DNA of 64,000 nt, taken from positions 7,090,587 through 7,154,586 of the forward strand of contig OY482850.1 in NCBI GenBank assembly GCA_960531495.1, read 5' to 3'. Shown here piece by piece: positions 1 through 12,000 of this stretch. The notes under the pieces are model-generated. The model saw only the letters and a program-made list of their open reading frames with translations, was not told where the DNA came from and ran no database searches. The position numbers and the translations under genes are program-made. Origin of the DNA: Zeus faber. Its lineage: Eukaryota > Chordata > Actinopteri > Zeiformes > Zeidae. Each line of letters starts with the position of its first letter. Position 1 is the first letter of the stretch.

Positions 1-741
1 AGTGGAGATGACGAGGGGCGGATGATCCCGGCAGCGAGAGAGTCGCGGATGTAGGTCTCCATGGACTCCTGTTTGGGCCAGGAGAAGTTATACAGGCGAC
101 TGCAGAGGAGGGGGGCGCCTGGCAGGAGGTTGATTGCGCATTCATAGGGGCGATGAGGCGGTAGGGACTGCTTGCTGAAAACAGGGGCCAGGTCCAGATA
201 TTACGATGGAACGGAGTACAGGTTGGAGCTCTCGCGGACCTCCAGCGGCGCATCCGGCGGCGGGGTAGAGGCCGAGCGGAGGCAGTGGGCGTGGCAGTGC
301 ATGCTCCAGGCGCTCACGCTACCCGACGCCAGTTCATCTGGGGCTTGTGGGTCTGGGGGGAATGGATGAGGAAGAACCCCAAAGACTCACGGTGGTTGCC
401 GGAGAGTAGCAGCTCGAGGGGGGCTGTCTGGTGGGCAATCCGGGTCAGAAGTGACCCGGTCAGCCCCTTGACCTCGAGCGGTGTGGGGAGAGGGACGGGT
501 GTCTGCCCTAGCTGGCGTGCTAGTCCCCAGTCGAGAAAACTCTCATCCACCCCGGAATCTATGAGAGCGGAGGAAGAGAGTGTTTTACCCCCCCACGAGA
601 GGGTAGCCGGGAGCAGAGGACGGGAGAGAGGGTTGTAGCTGGAGTGGCCGGAATGTAACCCTACCGAGGAGTCGTCCTCTCCCGGCCGGACCAGTAAGGT
701 GGCTCGGAGGTGTCCCGGACGGCCGCAATACAGACATAGGA
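1..741 (-). mobile_element. Ty3/gypsy retrotransposon fragment (gag zinc knuckle, protease, start of RT)
   Basis: Read on the minus strand, three parts of a gypsy polyprotein follow in order. At about 741-700 is a retroviral-type zinc knuckle beginning CLYCGRPGH; the last Cys of the CCHC pattern is replaced by Leu. At about 570-314 is an aspartic protease region with the DSG active-site motif followed by ESFLD and by the SGNHRE stretch typical of gypsy proteases. At about 180-1 is the start of the reverse transcriptase region ([20 protein letters not shown]). The element continues past the left edge. Its gag side stops at the 7-bp tandem repeat at 741. It is a decayed copy, not a functional gene. 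Confidence 0.85.
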
Positions 742-846
742 CTAGGAGCTAGGAGCTAGGAGCTAGGGGCTAGGGGCTAGGGGCTACAGGCTAGGGGCTA
801 GGGGTTAGGGGCTAGGGGCTAGGGGCTAGGGGCTAGGGGCTAGGCC
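739..846. repeat. 7-bp minisatellite (GGGGCTA/GGAGCTA units)
   Basis: About fifteen head-to-tail copies of a 7-bp unit read GGAGCTA at the left and drift to GGGGCTA towards the right. The array sits exactly where the gypsy gag sequence stops, so it may mark the truncation point. Confidence 0.9.
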
Positions 847-2150
847 AGTAGCAGTACAACCTGGGTAAGCTAGTTGACAGTCTGGCAATGAGTGACTGGG
901 GAGCTGGAGAATAAATTCTGTGTGGGTGATGCAGGTAATTGATACCAGGTGTGTGAAATTGGCCTCAGGGAGGAGCCGCAGATGGATCAAGAGCGGCCTC
1001 TAGTGGTGCTGGGGGGCCGTGGGCCTAACACGGTTTCGTTCGAAACACACTTGTTTCGTTCCGTTCTAGTGTTAAGGCTATCATTGTCCACTGTGAAAGG
1101 ATCCAGCCACATATTTTTTATACAGAGTACACAGTGAAGGACACGCATAACCTCATGTACTACTCCCAGTCACAGTCTTCACATACGTGGCAGACCATCC
1201 ACATTATTACCACTACATGATAAGCACTATAAATATCCTCTTCTCGCTCATAAAGTGACGTTTATGGACACATGCATTGACTCACTTGAAGTTACGACTC
1301 CACCAATAAAACTCCCGATGGCTCCTTGGTGTTAACCAACGACTCAATTCAGATAGAAATAAACTGGGTTGGTTTCACGAACGTCAGCTCATTTTGCCTG
1401 TAGGGTTTTTACGTTCGGACCCAATGTCAATTGAAAAGTAGAGCAGCAGAGCAAAGGGCAAGAAAACTCATTGAGCAAATATGCTTTTTGGTGAAATAGT
1501 GGACCTGACTGCTTGGAATACACGTAATACAAGTTGAGGAATGCCAGGACACGCCTGTTTTTTGGGGAAAACAGGGAGTCTGCTCTGTTCCCTCAACATT
1601 TTCTTATCTCACCAGAGTGTTAAACCACAGAACAGGAAGTAGAGCACACACTCAGTCAGTTGTCTCCAGTCCATTTTTAAGGTCATCATTATTAATGTGT
1701 CCTTGTGAAGAGATTTGTTTCTAAACACATTATACATGTTAGAAAGCAATTGCTGAAAACATGTGAAAAGATTGTGAACAACGTAGTACTGAATTGTGGA
1801 ATCAGACCGTTACTCACCATTTTTGTGGTCCAGATCTTTTGGGCCGGGCTAAATCATGACTGAATGACGCACGGTGGCCCAACTTGGCATGGCCCCTCCC
1901 CGAACACAAATAATATATACTTTGTATATACAGTATATATATATATATCTTAGATACAGTATATTATATGAGTAGAGTGCATTAGCATCAGTGGTTCTCC
2001 CACTTAATTGTGCTTGTACAGCCTACACAAGTTTGCTATCTAGCTATGGCACCTTCATCCCGCAAATGAATCTCCCTGGATGCTAGAATGTACATAACAG
2101 CTTGGTCTCCTTATTTACATTTCCGTTCCGTTCCGAGCGTGGTGGTACGG
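847..2150. other. Non-coding stretch, no gene seen
   Basis: No open frame here looks like a protein. The part at about 900-1030 (opposite strand) has the style of a gypsy LTR or leader, but I could not confirm a boundary. An AT-rich run of TATA repeats lies at about 1914-1970. Confidence 0.5.
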
Positions 2151-2503
2151 GCTATTTTTCATTGTTTTGATTCTGTTCTTAAGTTCAAAATAGAACATGA
2201 GAAAATGGGATATTTGTTACAGGGAGCGTGGTGGCTCCCCCAGCTCCTTGTGCTAGCGGACAGCGGGGGGAGTCATGGCTCATGGCTCATGGGAGTCATG
2301 GCTCGGCGTGTGCCCGGGGAGAGCCGCGCTTCCCGGGCACACAAGGACCAGAACAGAGCCCTGCCGGAGACAGCAGGACTCTGTTCCGGCTCTCCGGGAT
2401 CACACGGAGCTGTGGGAGCCACCACGCTCTCTGCAACAAATATCCCATTTTCTCATGTTCTATTTTTAACTAAAGAACAAAATCAAAACAATGAAAAACA
2501 GCA
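2151..2503. mobile_element. Foldback (inverted-repeat) element with ~100-bp arms
   Basis: The left arm (2151-2252) and right arm (2399-2503) are reverse complements with only a few mismatches. Both contain AACATGAGAAAATGGGATAT (or its complement) and GAGCGTGGTGGCTCCC. The central ~150 bp is GC-rich and contains further small palindromes: GTGTGCCCGG pairing with CCGGGCACAC, and GAACAGAG pairing with CTCTGTTC. Short ORFs across it are a by-product of the repeat. A non-autonomous DNA element is the likely origin; I do not recognise the family. Confidence 0.75.
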
Positions 2504-2898
2504 CGTTTATGGTTCTGATTTCGGATCGGTGCTATTTGACACTTGAGAGAGGCTGCACCTATCCCGCGATTAGGCGTTGTTTGAACGCCTTCAGCAGACA
2601 CCGGCCCCAGCGTTTCAAAGCAGAGGGTACTACCTTTTTTCCCCGATTTTGAAACCTAATTTTATGTACTTCGATTTTTTTAATCATTCAAATTTGGATG
2701 AGTGGTTAATAACACATTTTTTCTGTGGTTTAACAGACTCAGAACATATTTATTTTTGTTTGACAGGGACTTCAAATCACAGTCAGTTTGGGGGTACAGT
2801 ATAAGTAAACACAGTATTGATACCCAAGCCCATTGTAGGCTTAGGCAGAGATCTAAACCTAAGAAGTTAAAAATGGAATAAACAAACCTAACAATTTA

Positions 2899-3457
2899 CA
2901 GGTACTCCTCACTTAACAACCTCCCTGTTTAACAACCGTTCTGACTTACGACCAGATCTCCAACCAGTCTGTATTGTACACTGTGTACAATACCGCAGCG
3001 TCTCACCGGCAAGCATCTCATCGCGCATCACCCTTTTACAGAATACTATATACACTATATACACTATATTCACTATATACACTATATACACTATATATAC
3101 TATATACACTATATTTACTATATACACTATATATACTATTATAATATAGATACCATATATACACTATGTACACTATATACACTATATGCACTATATATAC
3201 TATATATACTATATATACTGTATACAATATTTATATACTATATACACTGTATACGTTATATATACTATATACACTATATACACTGTGTATATCTCATCAC
3301 GCATCACCGCTCTCAGTCTCGTTCCCGCAGTCTGTCAGTATTCACTATACTTGCATTGGCAATGGCCACACCCCCTTACTGTGAAATAACATGAGTCCTC
3401 GCTTATCAGCGACCTGGTCCTAGGAACAGGCCCCTGTCGTTAAATGAGGAGTACCTG
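2899..3457. mobile_element. Tigger/pogo-like MITE with TA target duplication
   Basis: Terminal inverted repeats start CAGGTACTCCTCACTTAAC on the left. The right end is the complement, with one substitution (GTTAAATGAGGAGTACCTG). Both ends are flanked by TA (2897-2898 and 3458-3459), as expected for Tc1/mariner/pogo insertion. The middle carries the TATACAC-rich array described separately. There is no transposase ORF, so it is non-autonomous. Confidence 0.85.
3040..3296. repeat. TATACAC-rich simple array inside the MITE
   Basis: Degenerate tandem units of about 10 bp read roughly CTATATACA. They generate spurious Tyr/Ile-rich ORFs on both strands. The array probably expanded inside the MITE after or before insertion. 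Confidence 0.9.
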
Positions 3458-3459
3458 TA

Positions 3460-3960
3460 CTAGAAACATTTACCTAAAGATAACCAGTGAACCACAAATA
3501 TTTGGTAATAAAAAGAAACCTAATGAGTAACATTAAATATAAACCTAGAAATTGGCAATACAATTAACCTAAAGTGTAAGCAGTAAACAGCAGAAAATTT
3601 GGCAATGTACAGCAATCCTAGAAGTTAAATAGAAGTTACAGTAGGGAAATTTGCAATATACAATTGACCTAGATATTAACAATAAAATAAGAAACAGCAA
3701 ACCAGAAAAAAAACCTAAGCAGGAGGAATGACCTGATGATAAACAATAAGAAATAAAAATGAATATTAGGATTTATCTGTAAACACTAAAAATATACCCA
3801 GAATAAATAATAAGCAAGAAAAGAATTGGCAGTAAACCTAAAAATTAATAGTAACATTTGTAAGAAGCAATATTGGTCTTTCATATGTCAATGTTTAATA
3901 AAGGTCTTACGCAGAATTGGAAAAATCTATCTGCCATGCGGTTCCCCACTATGTTGATCC
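3460..3960. other. A-rich non-coding stretch
   Basis: An AT-rich stretch with repeated CCTA and AACCTA-like words and no gene. I see no clear repeat boundary. Confidence 0.5.
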
Positions 3961-3979
3961 TGTTTTTTGAAAGTCACAT

Positions 3980-5340
3980 TCTTCGCGGAGCTGCCCGACA
4001 TGGCGGAGGGAGGCGCATGGCGGACGCTCTGCGCCCTTGGCTGATCGCTGTGGGTTGGCCGCCACCGGGTACGGGAGGTGGGCGCACTGGGGCGCGTTTG
4101 GGTCCGGGGAGGAGGGGGTTTGCGTGGTTGCTCCCCAGCCTGCTGCGCCCCTGGATCAATCCAGTCGCGACCCGCCTATCTCTTCCAGTGCCAAAGCGGG
4201 GTGCAGGCTAGGTGGGTGGGGATGCGACAGGCAGCTGCCATCTTGCCTGTCACGCTCCTGCCCAAGACTGCTTCTCGTCCGTCCCAAAAATTTTAATCCC
4301 ACTCACATTAGCTTAGAACACATACAATGCTGTATCCCAATCTTACTCCAAACAACACTCCATTAGACCAAGGCCTGCGGGACAGGAGGGGTGCGAGTGA
4401 TCCCGGTTCGACTTGCCTGAAGGACTCGCACCCCCAACCCCGTAATTTTAACCGCAGTTACCAACAGCACACATTGAGCACTGGGGGTTTTTTTTGTTTT
4501 TTTTTCCGGGGTGGTGGTCGCTGGCGGGTCGGTGTGGGGGCATGGTTGGAGTCCTGACGGCTTGCGCTTGGTGGCTTGGGATGTGCTGCAACCTGGCCGT
4601 GCCATGATCCGGGCCCACGGTCTGTGCCCTGTGCCCGTGGCCCGGGTTCTGTGCCAGCGACGGCGTCTTGTGCCTGCGCTCGGGGGTTGGTTGTATGTGT
4701 GCGCCCCTGGGGTGCGCGGTCTCCTCGTGGTCCCTGGGACTTGGTCATGCTCCTCGGGCTGGGCGTGGGAGTTGCTCCACGGCCCTCTGGCTTCTCTGGG
4801 GGTCCGGGGGTCTTCCGTGGCCGCAGGGCAGGGTACCCGGGGATCTCCTGCAGCCGGGGGTTGTCCGCGGGGAGTTCGGGGGGGCTTCGGGGCCCCTTGC
4901 GCTGCTTGGAGGCGCCGCAACATAAAAACAACCTTCTACACCAGTACCAATGGGGATAAGTCATGCACACTCACCGGTGGACATCTTACACACACACACA
5001 CACACACGTACGCACACACGCACACCTGCTTGGAGAGCACTCCAGCATCCTGGGGTGCTTTCCTCTCCTTTCCTCCTTCATTTACTGCCATAACTTTGAC
5101 AGGAAGAGGCCACGTGACCAGTTATAGTTCCAGTTTTCCTGGACCTAATTCAGTTTTTCAATACATGTTGTCTTCCAATGTTCATGTTTTTGTGTAAATG
5201 TTGTTTGTTTCTATGTTTAATTGTCTCACCCGTGGTGATTCTCCCCCTCTTGGAGTAGTGATCAGTTGTTTATAGACCCAAACATGATAAATAGTTCTCC
5301 AAAGAGGGGAGTTGGTGGTGGCTCTCCATAACCACAAACT
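3980..5340. repeat. GC-rich interspersed repeat, with left copy of an inverted pair
   Basis: A strongly GC-rich block (about 3980-4920) is followed by a short CA run (4988-5010) and a ~300-bp unique-looking tail (5030-5340). That tail recurs in reverse orientation at 6985-7290. At 4388-4434 an 11-bp perfect stem (GGGGTGCGAGT with ACTCGCACCCC) forms a hairpin. Several long frames are open on both strands because the block is GC-rich; none resembles a known protein. Confidence 0.6.
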
Positions 5341-6984
5341 GTGCGCTTGTCATCCTACAGGTCGTCCACAGGACAGAGTTATTACAGCAGTTGTTGATGA
5401 TTTAAGAATTAATAAAGAGTTGCATTGCAGTTTGAGAACTTGAACTCCACCTGCAGACTAACTCTGTCCTAGATGCAAATGGCACAAATACTCTGTGTTG
5501 TATGCCCAGCATGCTGACAGCACAGGTTAAAAAAATAAAATAAAAAAGAAAGTCACATTCTTTAATCTTACTTCCCTCAATTTCCCTGTCTCATGACCTC
5601 CTGTTCTCTCTGGTATTTCCTGCACTTGATAGGAGTAAGAAAGTATGATAGATGATAGTAAGAGTGCTCTTCCTTAACCAATCTGGGGGATGTGCAGTGC
5701 TTTTAGTCCCCTTCCTAATCCTTTTACTTTTAATATTTAAAATTCTACACAATAAAATATACAATGGTTGAAAACTATACTAATACTCCAACTGGCTGGT
5801 TTAGAATTTGAAACTACAAAAATAAGTGTCTGAAAATCTGGTACTTAAGTGTGGTATCTGAAAGTATACTTACTATAGTATACTTTTAATATATTAAAAA
5901 TGTATACATAAAGTTGTGTAACCACTCAAGTTATTCTTGGTGTGTTAGTTCACTTTGCTGCATATCTAAGCTGTACTTAATATATGTTTACATATCTTAA
6001 AAAATATAATTTTCATGTATTTAGTTGCTTTTCACAACCAAAATAACTTTTAACACGTATACTAATGTACAGTTGCAGTTAGATTCATGTATTATCAAAC
6101 TTTTTATATATGTACAAGTGTAAACACACTACACTTGCACTGCATATTAATGACTATAGTATACTAAAGCTGCACTTTAATCTTGTACATAAAAGTAAAA
6201 AAGCAGAAAATATCAGAAAATATACTTATACCAGTATACGAACAAAAACTTCGGTCATAAATATACTTTTAACTCACTTTATATACTAAAAATATACTTG
6301 GAATTGGGAAGCGGAAACTTGGTATTGGACACTTGGGTATCTGATCTTTCTATTGCTGACCCTCATTCTGAAACTTCCCCTCATATACAGTATATCAGAG
6401 ATCACATTCAACATTTACCAGAACCAAAAATGCATCCTCTTTTTTATCTCTTTCATAGCATGGTATTTTTTCCAAGTGTCAAGTAATTAACTTATAAACA
6501 ACATACCATGTTACTGTTATTAAATGTTGTCATCATCAGCACCATTATTGATAGTGTTCCAGACAAATTTGCTGCTTTTTCTTTGTTTTTTTTTTGTAAA
6601 ACTGTTTGAAACAGAAGAATGGCAGAACCTACGAAAACGGTTATGTCTTGTTTGGAACGCATGTCACAAACATCTTATAGTTGAAGTATGGTCAACTTGG
6701 CTAAAAGTATCTAGAACACAAGAATGACATAACCTACAAACATGGTTGAGGTATCGTTTAAACTGGTACGTCACAAGCATCTCATGGTTAAAGGTTCACT
6801 CAAATCGATCCACATATGGAGCAGAAAGGAGTGAAAAACAGAACAAATTTCACCCCAAATATTCAGCTGGTCCTGCTTGACTGACATGACACTATTCGTA
6901 AACAAAATGAACAAGATGAGATTTAAAGTAAGCTGCTTTATTTATTTATTTAATTTTGTTTGTTTGTTTGTTTGTTTATTTATT
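5341..6984. other. AT-rich spacer between inverted repeats
   Basis: About 1.6 kb of AT-rich sequence with many TATACTT-like words and a TTTA/TTTG simple run at about 6940-6985. I see no gene. Confidence 0.5.
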
Positions 6985-7290
6985 TTGGTTATAGACAACC
7001 ACCACCAGCCCCCCTCTTTGGAGAACTATTTATCATGTTTGGGTCTATAAACACCTGATCACTACTCCAAAAGGGGGAGATTCACCATGGGTGAGACAAT
7101 TAAACATAGAACCAAACAACATTTACACAAAAACATAAACATTGGATGACAACATGTATTGAAAAACAGTTAATGAGGTCCAGGAAAACTGGATCTACAA
7201 TTGGGCACTTGGCCTCTTCCTGTCATAGCTATGGCAGCAAATGAGGGAGGAAAGGAGAGGAATGCAACCAGGAGGGTGCTGGGGTGCAGG
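6985..7290. repeat. Right copy of the ~300-bp inverted pair
   Basis: This is the reverse complement of 5030-5340 at roughly 90 percent identity by eye. Shared words include GAGAACTATTTATCATG and GACAGGAAGAGGCC in opposite orientation. It leads directly into the 45-bp minisatellite. Confidence 0.75.
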
Positions 7291-7374
7291 TGTGGTGGTG
7301 TGTGGTGTGGACCTCTCGAGGTCCAGCCAGTTCCAGTCCCCAAGGCGCCGGCCACCTTGCCCAAGGTCCAGCCG

Positions 7375-7695
7375 TTCCAGTCCCCAAGCTGCGGCCGCCT
7401 CTCCCGAGGTCCACCCGGTTCCAGTCCCCGAGCCGCCGGTCGCCTCTCCCGAGGGCCAGCCGGTTCCAGTCCCCGAGCCGCCGGCCGCCTCTCCCGAGGT
7501 CCAGCCTGTCCCTGTCCCCGAGTCCTCGGCCGCCTCTCCCGACGTCCAGCCCGTCCCAGTCCCCGATTCGTTGGCCCCCTCTCCCGAGGTCCAGTGCATC
7601 CCTGCCTCCAAGCCATCGGCCGCCGCTCCTGAAGTCCAGCTGGTCCCTGCCTCGGAGCCGTCGGCCACCTTTCCCAAGGTCCAGCCAGTTCCTGC
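7375..7695 (+). repeat. 45-bp GC-rich minisatellite encoding a 15-residue Pro/Val repeat
   Basis: About seven 45-bp units read EPPAASPEVQPVPVP or a variant in one plus-strand frame. That frame stays open from 7241 to 7816, and a minus-strand frame is also open over most of the array. Because 45 is divisible by three, any frame free of stops in one unit stays open throughout. The following 7700-8100 holds looser repeats of a GAGCTGCCT..GCCCTGAGGCCAGG kind. I cannot show it is expressed; it looks like the 3' part of a retroelement. Confidence 0.7.
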
Positions 7696-8089
7696 CCTGA
7701 GGCCGGGTAGACCCCCCCGGGCGGTCCAGCTCCGGGACCTGGCCCCCTGGTGTCCCTCACGAGCTGCCTTGCTCATCAGCCCTGCGGCCAGGTCGATCCC
7801 CCGGTCACCCTCCTGAGCAGCCTCGCTCATCAGTCCTGAGGCCGGCTCCACCCCCCGAGCAATCCGGCTACCGGACCCTGCCACCTGGTCGCCCTCCGGA
7901 GCTGCCTTGCCTATCTGCCCTGAGGCCAGGTCGACCCACCGAGTGGTCCGGCTCCTGGACCGAACCCCCTGGCCGCCCCCTGGAGCTACCTCACTCATCT
8001 GCCCTGAGGCAGGGTAGACCCACAGAGCGGTCCAGCTCCTGGACCCAGCCCCTGGTCGCCCTCCAGAAGGCCTCCCCTACCTGCCCGGA

Positions 8090-8536
8090 TGCCTGGGCAG
8101 GGGCGCCTACTCCTTTTGTCACATCCTTGTCACTGCACACCTGTCCCCAGATAGTAATCCCAGCTGTCATCACCTTCCTCGTCACTCCTTTTGTATTTAA
8201 CCTGGTCCCATTCACTCTGTCGATATTGGATCGTTGCATGTGTCCTCGCATGTCTTCTGGCATGTGTTTGACGTCTGTGTTCCTGTCTGTTTCCCTGGGT
8301 GTGTGCCCTGAACTCCCGATTCCTGATTCTCTACCGGCTCCTCTGCTCCTGGTTCCTGGTTTCTGATTCCCTGCTTGGTTGTGAGTCCCTGCCTTCCCCG
8401 TCACGAGTCCCTGCCTGTCCTGATCCCCCTTCTGTTGTCTGTTCCTGATTCCCTGCCTGTCTACATTTTTAACCGCTGTATAAACTCCAAAAACCATGTG
8501 TCCTGCATTTGGGTTCATCCTGACCATCATCCCTAA
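8090..8536 (+). mobile_element. Probable gypsy-type LTR remnant
   Basis: Pyrimidine-rich sequence with many CCTG and GATTCC words ends in a GCATTTGGGTTCATCC motif just before CCCTAACAG. This style is seen at the 3' end of many teleost gypsy LTRs. The partner LTR was not found in the window, so this is a likely fragment or solo LTR. Confidence 0.4.
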
Positions 8537-9045
8537 CAGTTAACTTTTGTGAGACCAATTTGTAATTGAGTATTGATTTAAGTTGCTGTCATTTATTTAT
8601 ATACAGTATTGCTTAATTTGGTATGACTTTTATTTTGAAGGCTCAGCTTGGCTGCGTTCTTGTGAGTGCAACGCTTACTCTATTCCAGTCGGAAGCAGCT
8701 AGCACGAACTTTGTGTATGCTTGGGTGAAACATTAACTGGTCAGGAAGGACTTGAATATAAGATATGAATCGTCGGGAGGGGATGTAAGTAGTTTCAAGG
8801 AAGATTGAAAGGCTGTTTCCCTCCTTGTAGCATGCAGCCAACGAGGTATTTTGTTTCATTGTATTTTACTTTAGTGAAATGTTAATCCACATGCTGTGCA
8901 TGCTATTACTTTATGTTAAGCTAACATGGTGTTTATATGTTCTCTTCAACTATGTTAAATTTTCACGGTGGAATTGGAGAGAAGTCTTCAATAAACCAGT
9001 AGCAAGGAAACTACTTGTGTCTGACTGTGCTTCGAGGGAATTACA
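8537..9045 (+). mobile_element. BEL/Pao 5' LTR
   Basis: The first ~290 bp match 16733-17006 at the far side of the element, with a few substitutions and small indels (for example CGCTTACTCTATTCCAGTC and CTGGTCAGGAAGGACTTGAA in both). An AATAAA polyadenylation signal lies near 8991. The right-hand boundary at about 9045 is estimated. Confidence 0.75.
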
Positions 9046-12000
9046 ATGAAAACTCAGAAGTGGAGGCTATTTGCCATTTGATACAGATGTTATCTAAGTA
9101 TTATAGATATACATATTAAGTGAACTAAGCTTTTTATTATTTGCACATTTTCAATTTCTAAGTGCATTGTGAAATACTGCTATTGAAATTCATTACTTTT
9201 GATTTGCTTAAGCTTTAAAGTATTTACATTTAAGTGACATTTACATTTGAGTAAGTGTTAAAGGTGGATTTAGAAGGTTTATTTATTTTTTACATTTTCT
9301 ATTTACAAATTGAGACAACTTAAAACAGTTATTCGAAAATGTCAGAGCCAAGTGAGTCTACAACTGATGTAAGGGACAGTGTCAGGGATAGTGCAAATTC
9401 TCAAGACCAACGGTCTTGAGAAGGTCAAGTGGATGATGCTGAAGCCCTGTACAGAAAAGGGTGAAGAAATGCAAGACAACAAAATTAAAGCACTTCAATG
9501 ACGGTTTAACTACATTTACGGCAAATGGAAAACACAAGTTAAATCTTATAAGCAGCCATTATCACAATCAACAGAGCCTGTATTGGATGATTTGCTTAAT
9601 GATATTGTCGGTGACGTCACAGGTCTTTCTGCAGATCTTCAGCGTGTTTATGATGAACTATGTTAAGTCTCAACTCCAGAAGAGGACATGCGTCGAAGAG
9701 TGGATCTGTGTGCGGAGATTTCTAAGTTCATTGTATTGAGAGCCTCAAGTCGGATGAATGGAATGATTCCAGAAAGAGAATAGACTGATTGGCCTGAAGC
9801 AGGCTTTCTTTTTGACTCAAGCTCCAGCTGACTCAAGAAAAGGAACGATTGGAAATACAGTGCCTAGAAGCAGTAGCTATAAAAAAAAAAAGATAGCTGC
9901 TCAAGAGGCAGCAGTCATAAAGCGTTGTTTAGAACGGGAAGCAGAAGAGGTGAAACAAAGAATAAAGAGAGAGGAAGAGGAAAAATAAAAGCTCAACTGG
10001 TAGAAGAGCATGCAGCACTACAAAGGACTCTTGAAGAAAAACAGAGAAAGATACAGCATTTGGAGGCCATGACAGATCTTAATGCAGCACGAGCGAGAAT
10101 GCAGGTGTACGATAGAAGAAGGGCGGAAAGACATACTATAACAAGAGATGGTAGCAGATAACCAAGTGTCGGCTCCCCTAAGTCTTCTGTCCCTGTATAT
10201 GCCTTCCGTTCCACAAGCTGTGACCATCTCCTCAAATGAAAGTATAGCAGAGCTCATTAAGGTGCTGGCAGATGCTTTAAGTGCCAACAGAATTCCAATT
10301 CCTGAACCCCCAGTATTCAGTGGGGATCCATTGAAATACAATGACGGGAAACTTTCTTTTGAAATACCGATCGGCCAGAACAACATTCAAGACAAGGAGA
10401 AGATATACTACCTACATAGATATGTAAGTGGACAAGCTAAGAATGCACTTGATGGCTATTTCCTACTCAGAACTAAATCTGCCGTTGTTGCTGCGTGGGA
10501 GATTTTGGAAGAGAGATATGGAAACCCATTTACAATTGCAAAAGCGTAAAGAGACAAGCTACAAGCGTGGCCCAAGATTGGATCTAAGGACAGCTTTGAG
10601 CTCAGAGAGTTTGGCAGTTTTCTCCATGGTTGCGAGGCTGCCATGGTCCACATCAAGGCATTGGACATCTTGAATGTCTGTAATGAAAACAGAAAAATTC
10701 TTTCAAAGTTACTGGACAGGCTAATGGCAAGATGGAACCAGAAGGTTATCGAGGTAGAAGAGGTGAGTAACCAATTCCCGTAATTCAGTCAATTTGTCAA
10801 ATTTCAGACAAATGCAGCAAAAGTTGCCTGCAACCTTGTAACATCACTGCAGTCACTGAAATAAGGTGAACTGAAAACCGCTAAAGACAACAAAGCACTG
10901 GGGCCAAAACACTGACTACAAGTACCAATGAAGAGAATGTCATAAAATACATTTTCTGCAAGAAGACCAGGCATACCTTGCACAAATCCAGGAAGTTCAT
11001 GGAGAAAGCAGTCTCAGACAGAATTTAATTTGTTCAAGCCAAGAAGCTATACTTTGGTTGTCTCAAGTCTGGTCACTTCTCAAAGAGCTGCAACAGGAGG
11101 AGTGTTTGCGACACATGCCACAAGCGGCATCCTACCTGTCTGCATGAGGAGTGAGTCAAAGAAGAACAAAGACCACAAGTCAAGCGAAATCCAAGTCAGG
11201 AAATGCCAAGTTCAGGTCAAGTAAAGAACAAAGAAAAACATCAATCAACACAACACAAGGAAACAACCACAGCTGCTAATTCAAAAATAATAATAAGGTG
11301 TGAGTCCTTTTATTGGTCTCAAAACTGAAGTCCACTATGTGAGCCGTACTTCGTCAGACATCATAAGAGTCCTCGAATCAGACTTCTCAGAAAGAGCTGG
11401 AGAAGATGATCCTATGTCTCAGGAAGATCCCAAGTTCTAGTCAAAGTTAAGAGGAAATATCACACAAAAAGGCAATGGTCAATATGAAATGCCATTACTG
11501 TTCAAAGAGGAAAGACCAAAACTACCTAACAACAAGACATGTGCAATACACCGCCTGAATTGTCTTGAAAGGAGACTAAAGAAAGATCAAAGGTACCACA
11601 AAGATTATGTAAACTTTATGGATGACATCATTTTGCATGTTGATGCAGAGAAGGTCCCTGAGGAAGAACTTGGCAACAATACGGTTTGGTACATTCCACA
11701 TCATGGAGTTTATCATCCGCAAAAGCCAAGAAAAATACGAGGAGTATTTGTCTGTTTTGCCAAGTTTCAAGAAACATCCCTCAACAACCATCTGTTCACC
11801 GGACCTGACTTGACAAATACATTGGTGGGTGTCCTATGCTGCTTTCGAAAGGGTTCTGTTGAAGTCATGTGTGACTTCGAAAGAATGTTTCACCAGTTTC
11901 ACGTGAAAAAGAGAAGAACTATACTACTAGAACAATTATTTATGATTTGTATGGTTGGGAAGTGGCAACTTGGAAACCACACCATTGATCTACAGAATGA

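Noticed and set aside
2088-2546. 152-codon ORF
   Set aside because: It runs straight through both arms of the foldback element, so it is a repeat artefact.
3036-3389. Tyr/Ile-rich ORFs on both strands
   Set aside because: Products of the TATACAC array inside the MITE.
4388-4434. tRNA-like sequence (GGTTCGA within a hairpin)
   Set aside because: There is no cloverleaf, anticodon arm or acceptor stem of tRNA size; it is a simple stem-loop in a repeat.
4363-5197. Overlapping ORFs of 127-228 codons in the GC-rich block
   Set aside because: Frames are open on both strands, as GC-rich sequence allows. Composition is low-complexity Gly/Pro/Arg and no protein family is recognisable.
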